DNA of 64,000 nucleotides from CAZVGZ01 sp964627605 (GTDB lineage Bacteria > Latescibacterota > MWCZ01 > CAZVGZ01), in assembly GCA_964627605.1 (NCBI GenBank), contig CAZVGZ010000011.1, positions 1-64,000 of the forward strand, in the 5' to 3' direction. The notes below the pieces were generated by a model. The model was not told the origin of the DNA, made no database searches, and saw nothing but the letters and a program-made list of their open reading frames with translations. Made by a program: the position numbers and the translations under genes. How positions within the stretch are numbered: position 1 is the first letter of the stretch; every line of letters starts with the position of its first letter. This document shows positions 25,849-34,271 of the stretch, in pieces.

Positions 25849-26778
25849 GTGGCCTTACGGCGGTCGTATCTTCTGAAATCGGAGCATCACATTGTTTCTA
25901 TGACATATTCACTTCTCTTACTGTCCGTAGTTGTCGCAGTTGCGCCTATTGCGCAAAGTTGCGCGCCAAATGCGGGGCCTGCGCGCACCGACGCATCAGA
26001 AGAACTCAACATGAACGCCAAGAAAGACATCGTGGTTATCGCCCATCGCGGAGTTCACACCGATAGGCCCGAAAGCACGATACCCGCTGTCGAGAGGGCG
26101 ATCGAGCTTGGTTTGGACTATGTGGAAATCGACATGCGCCAGACCGAGGATGGTCGCTACGTTATGATGCACAACGGCACGGTGGATGCAACGACCAACG
26201 GCTCTGGGACGGTGTCTGAGATGACGAGTGATGAGATTCGGGCGCTGGACGCTGGAGCGAATTACGCCCCTGAGTGGAGCGGGCTGAAAGTTCCGTTCGT
26301 GGAGGAGGTGCTAGCGATCATGTCCGGTAGGATTGGGGCCTATGTGGATGTCAAAAACGCGCCTGCTGCCGCCGTCGTCAACCTGTTACAGCAGTATGAT
26401 ATGGCAGCTCGTTCGGTAATATACGCTGGGCCTGATGAGCAGATAGAGATGAAATCGCTCGATCCCGATATCCGCCCTATGCCCGAATATCCCGGCGATC
26501 CCGACATGGTCGCCGAACTGGTGGCGCGTACAGGCTCTTCAACGATCGCTATCTCATCGTGGGATGAATGCACGCCTGAAGCGGTGGCGGCGTGCCACGC
26601 AGCAGGCGCAGAGGTGTTCGTAGACATGATGCGCGAGGATACTCCCAAGGGAGTTGCATATGCGATCGAATGCGGAGTCGACGGCATCCAGACCGACCAA
26701 CCGGAGATCGTCTTAGCCGAACTGAGACGGTTGGGACGCCACCAATGCAACCCGAATGTCAAAAAAAACTCAGGTTGA
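25849..26778 (+). CDS. Glycerophosphodiester phosphodiesterase, probable lipoprotein
   Basis: The protein hydrolyses glycerophosphodiesters to sn-glycerol 3-phosphate and an alcohol. It shows the GDPD core: AHRGVHTDRPESTIPA near residue 65, DYVEIDMRQTEDGRYVMMHNG with the catalytic glutamate, aspartate and histidine near 90-110, and the closing GVDGIQTDQP. The N-terminus has basic residues, a hydrophobic stretch and APIAQSC, a plausible lipobox, so it is probably anchored in a membrane facing the periplasm. The GTG at 25849 gives a positively charged n-region; the ATG at 25900 would lose it. The signal-peptide region is built of TGCGC repeats. Confidence 0.85.
   Translation: MALRRSYLLKSEHHIVSMTYSLLLLSVVVAVAPIAQSCAPNAGPARTDASEELNMNAKKDIVVIAHRGVHTDRPESTIPAVERAIELGLDYVEIDMRQTEDGRYVMMHNGTVDATTNGSGTVSEMTSDEIRALDAGANYAPEWSGLKVPFVEEVLAIMSGRIGAYVDVKNAPAAAVVNLLQQYDMAARSVIYAGPDEQIEMKSLDPDIRPMPEYPGDPDMVAELVARTGSSTIAISSWDECTPEAVAACHAAGAEVFVDMMREDTPKGVAYAIECGVDGIQTDQPEIVLAELRRLGRHQCNPNVKKNSG
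25940..25990. repeat. TGCGC-phased repeats inside the GDPD signal peptide
   Basis: TTGCGCCTA, TTGCGCAAAG, TTGCGCGCC and CTGCGCGCACC follow one another at about 9-12 base steps in the part encoding the lipobox and linker. The pattern matches the intergenic array at 17.3-17.6 kb. Confidence 0.55.
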
Positions 26779-26926
26779 GCGTCTCAGGTTGAGCGTCGCG
26801 TGTGTTTTAGGCGTCTGCGTGATTGCGCTAGGATGTGGTGCCAAAGCGCGTAACAGCGAGGAACCGATGACTCAGAACCGACCGGTAGCGGTAATCGCCT
26901 CCTTACCTGTTCCAGAGACCCCCTAA
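26756..26926 (+). CDS. Possible 56-residue lipoprotein overlapping the GDPD gene
   Basis: From ATG 26756, inside the last codons of the GDPD gene but in another frame, an open frame of 56 codons runs to TAA 26924-26926. It has the layout of a short lipoprotein: a basic start (MSKKTQVERLR), a hydrophobic run (LSVACVLGVCVIALGC) with a cysteine after LG, then a hydrophilic tail rich in N, E, P and Q. No strong ribosome binding site is seen. It may be a real small lipoprotein translationally coupled to GDPD, or the surviving N-terminus of a longer lipoprotein. Confidence 0.4.
   Translation: MSKKTQVERLRLSVACVLGVCVIALGCGAKARNSEEPMTQNRPVAVIASLPVPETP
26769..26796. repeat. Two tandem copies of a 14-base repeat at the GDPD stop
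   Basis: CTCAGGTTGAGCGT occurs at 26769-26782 and again at 26783-26796. The GDPD stop codon lies in the first copy. Since 14 is not a multiple of three, gain or loss of a copy would change the frame of the overlapping small lipoprotein. Confidence 0.85.
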
Positions 26927-27038
26927 AGGCGGCTGTTTTCTGGCGCGTTTTGCGCATTGGCCCAAAGAGTCGCAAATGGATCGCCCAAAGGTTTGACTAT
27001 ATCTCAAATTTCGACCGACAATAGATCCCGCCGACTGT

Positions 27039-27800
27039 TTATGCACGCACAGTCAGCCGGTTCATCAATGACGCCGCGTAACCTGCGCCAAAACCGTTGT
27101 CGATATTGACCACGGTCACACCAGACGCGCAGCTGTTTAACATCCCTAGCAGCGCCGCTATACCTCCGAACGCTGCACCGTAACCCACCGACGTTGGAAC
27201 CGCGATAACCGGAACGTCCACCAACCCACCGACAACTGACGGCAGAGCACCCTCCATCCCGGCGACTACGACGATCACCGACGCATCTCTAAGGATGTCG
27301 TGGCGTTTCAGGATGCGGTGAATCCCAGCGATCCCTACATCGTTGAGCCGCTCTACCGGGTTGCCCATGGTGTGCGCGGTGAGCGCGGCCTCTTCAGCTA
27401 CAGGAAGGTCAGACGTGCCTGCCGCCACCACAAGGACGATGCCCACATCCGGGCTGTTTTCCTGCGACATTTTTCTCAAGACGACTCTAGCTATGGGATG
27501 GTATTCTGCGTCGGGAACGGCTTCAAGGACCGCCATTGCGTGAATTTCAGGGCACCTGGTGCACAGCAGATCACTGCCGTTGGCGACGATCCGTTCGGCT
27601 ATCTGGGCGACCTGATCCGGTGTCTTGTTCTCGCTGTAGATCACCTCAGGAAAACCTTGGCGGACCGACCGGTGGTGATCGATCTGCGCGAATCCGAGAT
27701 CTTCAGTATCGAACGCACCCAAAGCCCTGACGGCCTCATCTATATTCTGTGAACCGTCTTTTACTGCCTTAAGGATTTCGGCGATAGAATCGGTGTTCAT
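27039..27800 (-). CDS. larB: Nickel-pincer cofactor biosynthesis protein LarB (pyridinium-3,5-biscarboxylic acid synthase family)
   Basis: LarB carboxylates and hydrolyses nicotinic acid adenine dinucleotide in the first step of the nickel-pincer cofactor of lactate racemase. The 253-residue protein begins at ATG 27800 with GGAG upstream and has the usual length. The C-terminal two thirds are similar to PurE: GIVLVVAAGTSDLPVAEEAALTA near residue 125, ASVIVVVAGMEGALPSVVGGLVDVPVIAVPTSVGYG near 175-210, and NIDNGFGAGYAA at the end. The genes larC and larE are not in the window, so the pathway is either dispersed or this copy has another role. It lies next to the broken WYL regulator, which is divergent. 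Confidence 0.88.
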   Translation of the reverse strand: MNTDSIAEILKAVKDGSQNIDEAVRALGAFDTEDLGFAQIDHHRSVRQGFPEVIYSENKTPDQVAQIAERIVANGSDLLCTRCPEIHAMAVLEAVPDAEYHPIARVVLRKMSQENSPDVGIVLVVAAGTSDLPVAEEAALTAHTMGNPVERLNDVGIAGIHRILKRHDILRDASVIVVVAGMEGALPSVVGGLVDVPVIAVPTSVGYGAAFGGIAALLGMLNSCASGVTVVNIDNGFGAGYAASLMNRLTVRA

Positions 27801-28215
27801 ATCTCCAAGCCGGTTTGGTGTTTGTGCGATAGGGAGATTGTCTAAGAACTCAGTACGCCTGACATCCATCTCCCACACTATCAACCACATATATGGTACT
27901 GGGACAAAACCGAACGGGTCAAGCCGAGATGGTGACTGAAGGGCTGTTAACGCTGACAAACTCGTTGTACTCGACTGGGCACCCACGAAAAGCGGCACCA
28001 TCAAGGTTGACCCGGACTGCGGCAGACCGCATATTGCGGTGTGATACCCGCATTTTAGCGGGCTGGGTGAGTGCTCCCGCAGGTTCCTGACGGTATGTTG
28101 TGAATCTTTAATTCGCACGACCATCATATCGGTGATGATAGTCCGTGATCTGAGTGATGTCTGTCAGAGAGAGGTATTTGGGAGCGGTGCGAACGCTGGA
28201 TATAGCAAGAATGAG
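27801..28215. other. Divergent intergenic region between larB and the WYL regulator remnant
   Basis: No convincing gene was found. Open frames exist on both strands, but none has family-like composition. The region should hold the larB promoter and, formerly, the operator of the WYL regulator. No clear palindrome was noticed. Confidence 0.4.
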
Positions 28216-29167
28216 ATGACCAAAACCGACCGGATGATGGCGATAGTATTGCTGCTTAGGTCCCGCAAAAGGGTCTCAGCACAGACGTTGGCAGACATGT
28301 TTGAGATGCATATCCGAACCATCTATTCCGACGTGCAGGCGTTGTGCGAGGCAGGCGTGCCCATCCTATCACTGCCGGGAGCCGACGGCGGCTACGAACT
28401 GATGTCCGAGTATTTTATTCCGCCTGTGATATTTTCTCTTGACGTGGCGGTAGCTCTTTTTCTCGGCGGAAATTTTATCGCCCAGCGAAAAGGCACGCCG
28501 TTTAGCCAGACTATCACCACGGCGCTGGTCAAACTCGAAGCGATCCTCCCTGAGGAGACCAGGCGGTCAGTAGCGCTTACAACCGAATCCATTACGTTCA
28601 GCGTCTCGGAGTCGGATGATGCCATCGACATGAAAGAGGCTTTTGCGGTTCTTACGCAGGCGATCTAGCAGAGACGGTCTGTGGAGTTGACCTATCAAAG
28701 CGGAGGTACCGATGAGGTCACGCGTCGCACGGTCTCGCCGTACGGAATGATTTTTGATGACGGCACCTGGTATCTGGTTGGGTATTGCCATCTGAGGGAC
28801 GATCTGCGGATGTTTGGTGTAAGCCGACTCACTGATCTGGCGACTACCGACTGGCGCTATGAAGTGCCGAAAGATTTCGACCTGAGCGCCTATCTGCATA
28901 AACGCTGGGCTCAAGGCTTGGAAGCGCGCATGAGGCAGAGCGCCCCAGCGGTTCTGGTAAAAGTGACCAAAGATGCGTTCGGTTGGCTGCGCCACCATTG
29001 GCTATATCGCCACGCCGCAACAGAGGAGACCAGCCGATGGCTCGATGGTCATCACACTTCACAGCGACCGGCCTGAGGCTTTGCTACCGCTGGTGAGGCA
29101 ACTTGGCAACTCCGCCGAAATATTAGAACCTAAACACCTGCGCGACCAAATGATCGAAGACGCTTAA
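28216..29167 (+). pseudogene. WYL-domain transcription regulator broken by a stop codon and a frameshift
   Basis: From ATG 28216 the frame encodes a DeoR-type helix-turn-helix (VSAQTLADMFEMHIRTIYSDVQAL) and the start of a WYL domain, then meets an in-frame TAG at 28666-28668. The frame resumes at once with QRRSVELTYQSGG, then TVSPYGMIFDDGTWYLVGYCHLRDDLRMFGVSRL, the WYL core. Near 29030 the frame shifts again, and the last part (MVITLHSDRPEALLPLVRQL, SAEILEPKHLRDQM) continues in another frame to TAA at 29165-29167. Two separate lesions make this a pseudogene rather than a recoded gene. Intact members repress or activate genes in response to ligands or DNA damage. Confidence 0.88.
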
Positions 29168-29290
29168 ATGGTTCTGTCCAGATATGGTTGTGCAGAAGTT
29201 AGCAATACCGGCCTGAGACCAAAAAACAGGGTCGTCGTCGGAAAATGACGAAGTCACCGTGTTCGCCGAACCCGATCGCAAGGAGAGATA

Positions 29291-30118
29291 ATGCCACGGC
29301 GAAGTTTCGAGGAATCCATCAGTGAGTTCTCCAAAGAGTTGGCCGAGTTGGCCGGGGATGCGCAAAGTCAATCGGCGCACAGCGCTGTTTCAAACGTACG
29401 CGACAAGCTGACAGCCTTGCTCGAAAACTTTCTAAGTTGCGAGGCGTGTGGTCAGCCGTTCCCGAGTTTGGCGCAGGTCAAATGGGGTGAGATTGACGCC
29501 AAAGTGTGCACTGAATGCGGGATATCTATCCTCCAGGGCGTGGTCCCAGACGCAGCAGGTACCCGCAAGAAAGCCCGATCCAGGAAGCCCGCCAAATCCG
29601 CCCAAGGCGTTGAAGTAGCTGAGTCACCGCCCTCCAGCGAAGGCTCTGCTTCAGAACCGGTAGCTCAAACCGCCTCGCCCACCAACTCGTCGGGTCCGGG
29701 TGGCGCAAACTCAAAGCCGCCGGTATCCACACCTAAGGCGGTGCGATTGCCCGCAAAGCCCACAGTCTCGCGATCTGCGATAGAGTCTGGACAGTCAGAC
29801 GCGTCGACGGCGGCTGCATCAAAGTCACGATCTACTGCACCGACACCCTCAAAAGGTCGTGGCAAAAACGCCAAGACCGTCACGGTTGAGGCAGAACCAT
29901 CAGCTGTTGCCAAGAAGTTGGGGGTCAAGATCGCAGAGGTGAAAAGGGTGGCAGGGTTGATGAAGGAGTTACTGCCAGCGATGGATTTGGAGCGCACCGT
30001 GGCTTACGTCAGCGCCGAGATGCGCAACGCCCGCACGAAGTTCTCGGAGAAGGATGTAGCCGCCATCGTCAAAGCGCTCTCTGCGGCACCCAAGCCAGAG
30101 GCTGCGCCGAAAAAGTAG
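29291..30118 (+). CDS. Zinc-ribbon protein with low-complexity linker, function unknown
   Basis: The 275-residue protein starts at ATG 29291 after AAGGAG. Residues 1-45 are acidic and probably helical. At about 50-76 there is a pair of cysteine motifs, CEACG and CTECG, that likely bind zinc. Residues 85-200 are a low-complexity linker rich in S, A, P and K. The last about 70 residues form a compact helical domain (VAKKLGVKIAEVKRVAGLMKELLPAMDLERTVAYVSAEM). The layout suggests a nucleic-acid-binding or scaffold protein. The family was not recognised. The gene converges on the membrane operon, whose last stop is at 30548. Confidence 0.7.
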   Translation: MPRRSFEESISEFSKELAELAGDAQSQSAHSAVSNVRDKLTALLENFLSCEACGQPFPSLAQVKWGEIDAKVCTECGISILQGVVPDAAGTRKKARSRKPAKSAQGVEVAESPPSSEGSASEPVAQTASPTNSSGPGGANSKPPVSTPKAVRLPAKPTVSRSAIESGQSDASTAAASKSRSTAPTPSKGRGKNAKTVTVEAEPSAVAKKLGVKIAEVKRVAGLMKELLPAMDLERTVAYVSAEMRNARTKFSEKDVAAIVKALSAAPKPEAAPKK

Positions 30119-30547
30119 GCCGTTGAGGCTGATATTCGATGGCCTCAAACCAGAGTCAGGGTCTGATATGGGTGCGGGGCTGCAAAAAATTGCGCCCAAT
30201 AACGCCAACAAAATCGGGGCACATGACGATCTGAGTGTTTGCGCCCGAAGAGATAGTCCTGTTGACAGCAAGCGCCCTCGAGGGTTCGCGACATCAGCCG
30301 GTCAGGTAACTGCACAGCGTGGATGGTCGAAATACCGATATCGCTGATTCCCCCGATCTCGGCATCACCAACCTGAGCTTTCCACCTTCAACAATCACCC
30401 CCAAATCCCAACGTCCCTGACCCACCGAACTCGCCCGTTCGGCTGTACACTGGCCACGCACGGGACCTCTGCCACCTAAGTGGCAGCACCGACAGATCTT
30501 GGCCTATAGGATGGAGTTTTGGTGTTCGGTTGATCGCAGTGGACCAA
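30119..30547. other. Intergenic region between convergent genes
   Basis: No gene with convincing composition was found in these 429 bases. A perfect hairpin CTGCCAC-CTAA-GTGGCAG lies at 30469-30486 but has no U-tract, so it is at best a weak bidirectional terminator between the zinc-ribbon gene and the membrane operon. Confidence 0.4.
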
Positions 30548-31423
30548 TCACCCGAGGATTGGCAACCATTCACCCAGAAGGAAGCGCATCCGACCGATGA
30601 GAATCGACACGCGCGCCATGATCGTAAAGCCAAACGACGCGCCGAAAGCCACCATCAAGAACCAGATGCCCACTTTGGAGATCGCACCGACTGTGCCGGT
30701 GTGCTCCACGGAGAAGAAGAAATAGACAAGTACGCTGACCACGCCTACGAGAATTAAGAGGTTGGAGTGGCCGCCATAGCCGAGCCACGCGACCACCGAC
30801 GCCAGCGCAACCCCGATGGCTATCTGCACGGCTCGATGGGATCTGTCCATTAGATATTCGGTCTTTGCCGCGAACGCCAACGCGCCGACGAGAAGTACGG
30901 AGATCAAAACGGCATACTGTTCATCCGCGACTAGCGGCGCAAGCGAGGGGCGCATCTGCTCCAGCAGAAACGCGGCTATCACGGTTGGTATGCCAACTCC
31001 GGCACCAAAGCCCACAACGAACGCAAACGGCGTGCGGCTCACCCACGACATGCTTTGCGAAATCTGGAACAGAATCAGCAGACCCATTACGACTGAGATG
31101 AATATCAGCGCCAGCGGCCAAGTCTCGGTCTGGCTCCAGTTGCGCAGTGGGGTGACTACATCGTTTACCACCACATTGAACCAAACCTGGGACAGGGTAT
31201 ATCCCATGGACACGCCGATAAACACATGTTCTGCGAACTTGAATAGCGGGTTGTCTTTGTACAGAAAAGAGTAGATCGCCAGGGTCAAACCAGCAGCCAA
31301 CAGTGTTCCCCATCCCTTTGCCGATCCCAAAGGTATGTGACCGGTGGCGACACCCCACACCGAAAGTACGGTGAAGAGGGCCAGCGCGGTGATAAACAAC
31401 CATCTGTCCAAGCTGCGTGGCAT
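30548..31423 (-). CDS. Polytopic membrane protein of the MutL-linked operon, eight or nine TM segments
   Basis: This 291-residue protein from ATG 31423 is almost wholly hydrophobic with eight or nine membrane segments. Short polar loops carry SFLYKDNPLFKFAEHVFIGVSMGYTLSQ near residue 55, a conserved-looking loop between helices. The C-terminal segment (FLMVAFGASFGFTIMARVSILIGRMRFLL) is basic at its end. No transporter family was recognised. It is the last gene of the operon, starting four bases after the preceding stop, with GAGG for ribosome binding inside the end of that gene. By position it is probably a subunit or channel of the same membrane complex. Confidence 0.75.
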   Translation of the reverse strand: MPRSLDRWLFITALALFTVLSVWGVATGHIPLGSAKGWGTLLAAGLTLAIYSFLYKDNPLFKFAEHVFIGVSMGYTLSQVWFNVVVNDVVTPLRNWSQTETWPLALIFISVVMGLLILFQISQSMSWVSRTPFAFVVGFGAGVGIPTVIAAFLLEQMRPSLAPLVADEQYAVLISVLLVGALAFAAKTEYLMDRSHRAVQIAIGVALASVVAWLGYGGHSNLLILVGVVSVLVYFFFSVEHTGTVGAISKVGIWFLMVAFGASFGFTIMARVSILIGRMRFLLGEWLPILG

Positions 31424-31427
31424 GAAA

Positions 31428-32264
31428 TCAGACCTCACGATCTCTGCGCCGAGAAATAAAATACGCGACATTGCCGAACACGATCGACAAGACGATGGCT
31501 ATGTGGGTCCAGCTCTGCGCCAGCATCCCAGCGGTCGCCTCGCCGGGATGTTCTATTAGCTTCTCATACTCAGCAGCCCCGGCCAGACCAGGGATGAGGC
31601 CGTTAAGCTGTCCGGTCTGCAAAAACGGGAACATGTCCGGTGCCATCACCGCTGTTACGCCGCCCCCTAGATTGATCTTATATCTGTCCTGACCGTAAGC
31701 CACCCAGAGCTGATCAATCGTGTTCCCTGCCGCCAGTGTGATTACATAGTCAAAATCGGCAAGGCGGGAAATGCGCGCTGTAGTTGCCAGGGTGTCGGTT
31801 CGGTTGCCATAGGCGTCTGCGGGAAAAGCCAGACTGAAATCCTGACCCATATTCAACACTACAGCAATGCCCCCAGATTTGTACCCCAAAAAAACATAAT
31901 CGTCGCCGTATTTTTTGTCGAATTCCGGTGCTACGGTCTCAAACGCGGCTTTGGCTAGGCCCGGCGCGGTTTCCCAAATACACATCCCCGCCACGCGTAC
32001 CCCTTTGGAGAAAGCGTGTCTGAGAAGAGCCAGAGCCATCGGCTGCACCTCGGCGTCTGAGCCTGGACCGTAGTCGAACGAGATCAAGATCGTCGGGGGA
32101 TGATCGTCGATCTGGGCTACCCGCTCCATGAAATCGAAGACGTCTTGCACCGGGGAGGAGATCGGCACCTGGATGGGCCTGTCCGCCATTAGCGCCCACA
32201 CGACGACCACAAATATCACCGCGAAGATGTAGCGCCGGTCTATGTTAAGAATCCGGTCAATCAC
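31428..32264 (-). CDS. Membrane-anchored protein of the MutL-linked operon
   Basis: From the GTG at 32264, which has GGAGG five bases upstream, the protein has 278 residues and overlaps the upstream gene by eight bases; a TTG 27 bases earlier is less likely. It has one N-terminal membrane segment (YIFAVIFVVVVWALMA) and one near the C-terminus (WTHIAIVLSIVFGNVAYFI) followed by a basic tail. About 200 residues between them form a Rossmann-like alpha/beta domain (PTILISFDYGPGSDAEVQPM, then GVRVAGMCIWE and DDYVFLGYKSGG) that would face outward. No enzyme motif is evident. The domain may bind a small ligand or a partner subunit. Confidence 0.72.
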   Translation of the reverse strand: MIDRILNIDRRYIFAVIFVVVVWALMADRPIQVPISSPVQDVFDFMERVAQIDDHPPTILISFDYGPGSDAEVQPMALALLRHAFSKGVRVAGMCIWETAPGLAKAAFETVAPEFDKKYGDDYVFLGYKSGGIAVVLNMGQDFSLAFPADAYGNRTDTLATTARISRLADFDYVITLAAGNTIDQLWVAYGQDRYKINLGGGVTAVMAPDMFPFLQTGQLNGLIPGLAGAAEYEKLIEHPGEATAGMLAQSWTHIAIVLSIVFGNVAYFISRRRDREV

Positions 32265-32982
32265 CTCCGCCTCCCAGGTACGATCGCTCAATTCCGAAAA
32301 TAATCCTCAAAGATGTCGCAATCGCGCCTAAACTCACACCCAGCAGCAGGCCCCTCTTAGCCGCCAGGTTTGGCACATTCATTAGCCATTCTGTCAGTTG
32401 TCGCACATCGTCGGTAACCAGAGATGTCAGCCAATCAGTACGCAAGAATTCGGGTACGAAAATATCGTAAAGCATCGCCAATGCAGGCACTCGACCAAGC
32501 ATCAACACAACCGCCGCTACCAGCAAAATGGTCGCTTCAGGGGTCCTGGCGCGGAAAGTTCTGTACGCCGCAGAGGCGATAAAAAACGCCAGGAGGCTGA
32601 ACATAGTAGCATCGCACGGCGCAAAGACGTATGTGTACATCCAACGCACAGTGAACCACTGATCGAGCTCAGTTGGGCGTAGCGGCGAGAGCAGTAGTCC
32701 GCCTGAATTCCATGCCATTGCCGCGAACGTAATCCCGAACGCAGCGAACACTAACCCGCTATAACCCCAACCAGCTTGCTTGCGGCGCATTCGACCGATG
32801 TGCAAGGAGAACAGGCTGTACATCCCCAGAAACAGCGCAAACGTCCAGACTATACGCGATATGTACACCAGATCGCGGAACGTGGCTTGCGACCACGGTG
32901 CCGGGATGTAGTACTGCGCCGCCCCGAAACTTCCGAGAACGAATGCGATTATCAGCGGGAACGTCCGCCGTAGAAAAAGCAT
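32257..32982 (-). CDS. Six-TM membrane protein of the MutL-linked operon
   Basis: The 241-residue protein from ATG 32982 has about six membrane segments with little polar sequence. Notable parts are YISRIVWTFALFLGMYSLFSLHIGRMRRKQ in the first half, MAWNSGGLLLSPLRPTELDQWF, and LMNVPNLAAKRGLLLGVSLGAIATSLRIIFG at the end. No known transporter or enzyme family was recognised. It starts eight bases after the DUF6754-type gene and overlaps the next gene, so translation is coupled. Together with the flanking membrane proteins it probably forms one complex. Confidence 0.75.
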   Translation of the reverse strand: MLFLRRTFPLIIAFVLGSFGAAQYYIPAPWSQATFRDLVYISRIVWTFALFLGMYSLFSLHIGRMRRKQAGWGYSGLVFAAFGITFAAMAWNSGGLLLSPLRPTELDQWFTVRWMYTYVFAPCDATMFSLLAFFIASAAYRTFRARTPEATILLVAAVVLMLGRVPALAMLYDIFVPEFLRTDWLTSLVTDDVRQLTEWLMNVPNLAAKRGLLLGVSLGAIATSLRIIFGIERSYLGGGGD

Positions 32983-32989
32983 GGAGCCC

Positions 32990-34261
32990 CTACAAGTTGG
33001 TGAAAACCCGCGTTAGCATGTCAAAGCCAAATGTGGCCAAAACTGTGCCGCTAACTAAGACTGCAAGTAGAATAACTTTGCCCAAGTCTTGCCCTTTAAT
33101 GCTGCCCATAAGCTTGGGCTCGCGGGAGAGATAGGCGCTGGCGGCGTAGAGCTCTTCGCCCATGATCGTGTAGTCGCATATAGTGATGAAAAACGGCAAC
33201 TGCGTGAACGAGTCTGTGCCTGCGATCTGAATAGCCCCAGCATGCGCACCGGTCTCCGCGAACACCAGTGACTCGGCGTAAAAGTAGCCCATAAGAAGCA
33301 CCGCTGCGGGCTTTTCGCGGACGATCATACCGTCCACACCAGCTGCGTAAGCGAACTGGTCTGGTGCCACGAAGATCACATCATCCTCTTTGTAGACATC
33401 AGGGCGTCCTGCCTCAATGCACCCCTCGTGCACCGTCTCGCGACTGACCGCGTGGACTATAGGGTCGCGGTTCATCACTTTGAGAGTAGTGCCAAACTGG
33501 GCGACGCGCTTTGATACCTGCGACAAAATATTCATCGACGCGATTGTAGAGATTGACGACATGCCGTCCAATCCGTGGACGAAAAATGTCGCTTTGCCCA
33601 TCTCGGTCGCCCTACCTAGAGCGTCATCAAGCGCATCGAGCCCCGCGACACGACGGATGTAAAGGTTTGGGTCTTTTCTGGCGGCACCGATCATTATCAG
33701 AGTGATGGCGGTGAACGCCAAACCCAGGATGAGGCTATTCAGTTTGGCCCAGTTGAACCAGTTGGCCTCGGCCTCAGCACTTGCCGATAGAGCTGTGAAA
33801 ACAACCGTGTCTGTGTCGGCAACCACTCTGAGCCCAAAGTGATACGTCCGGTCATCCTCAATCGCGACGGAGGAATCGGAGTTGACGTCATATTCGCTCA
33901 CGTTGAGGAAATGCCTGAGACTGTCAGCGTTCCAGCCGAAAGCTGCCGGTTCGTCGCTCAAAACGTGCCCTGTCACCGCGAGTTTGCCGCCGAGGAACCA
34001 GGGGCCGTGCGGTTCGGTTGCGACCAAGACCTCGTAGTTTGTCTTAGCAGGCGCTGTTGGGGCCTTGCTCCAAATAACTGTGATACTCGCTCCGGCGTCG
34101 TTCGGAGTGTCCATCGCTGCGAGGTCAGCAGGTACAGCAAAACCAGCGAGTCGGGACACGACGGATGTGTCGGCCTCAATTTGCGCCTTAGGCGCTGCCC
34201 AAAACATCGACAGCCCGATAGCCAACATCAGCGGCGTTTTATGTCTCAATGCGACGCTCAT
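32990..34261 (-). CDS. DUF6754-type membrane protein
   Basis: The 423-residue protein starts at ATG 34261 with AGGA upstream. It has a signal peptide, then an extracytoplasmic beta-rich FN3-like domain (about 30-180), and a membrane segment LNSLILGLAFTAITLIMIGAA. A large conserved cytoplasmic domain follows: PNLYIRRVAGLDALDDALGRATEMGKATFFVHGL, STIASMNILSQV, REKPAAVLLMGYFYAESLVFAETGA, and GAIQIAGTDSFTQLPFFITICDYTIMGEELYAASAYLS. A second membrane segment closes the protein. From memory this cytoplasmic domain corresponds to the uncharacterised DUF6754 family, which often lies beside glutamate-mutase-L-type genes. Function is unknown. Confidence 0.78.
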   Translation of the reverse strand: MSVALRHKTPLMLAIGLSMFWAAPKAQIEADTSVVSRLAGFAVPADLAAMDTPNDAGASITVIWSKAPTAPAKTNYEVLVATEPHGPWFLGGKLAVTGHVLSDEPAAFGWNADSLRHFLNVSEYDVNSDSSVAIEDDRTYHFGLRVVADTDTVVFTALSASAEAEANWFNWAKLNSLILGLAFTAITLIMIGAARKDPNLYIRRVAGLDALDDALGRATEMGKATFFVHGLDGMSSISTIASMNILSQVSKRVAQFGTTLKVMNRDPIVHAVSRETVHEGCIEAGRPDVYKEDDVIFVAPDQFAYAAGVDGMIVREKPAAVLLMGYFYAESLVFAETGAHAGAIQIAGTDSFTQLPFFITICDYTIMGEELYAASAYLSREPKLMGSIKGQDLGKVILLAVLVSGTVLATFGFDMLTRVFTNL

Positions 34262-34271
34262 CCGGTCCGTC

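Noticed and set aside
28666..28668. The in-frame TAG as a recoded amino acid
   Set aside because: A second, unrelated frameshift follows in the same gene, so decay explains both better than recoding.
30469..30486. Perfect hairpin as a Rho-independent terminator
   Set aside because: No run of T follows on either strand; it was kept only as a note within the intergenic entry.
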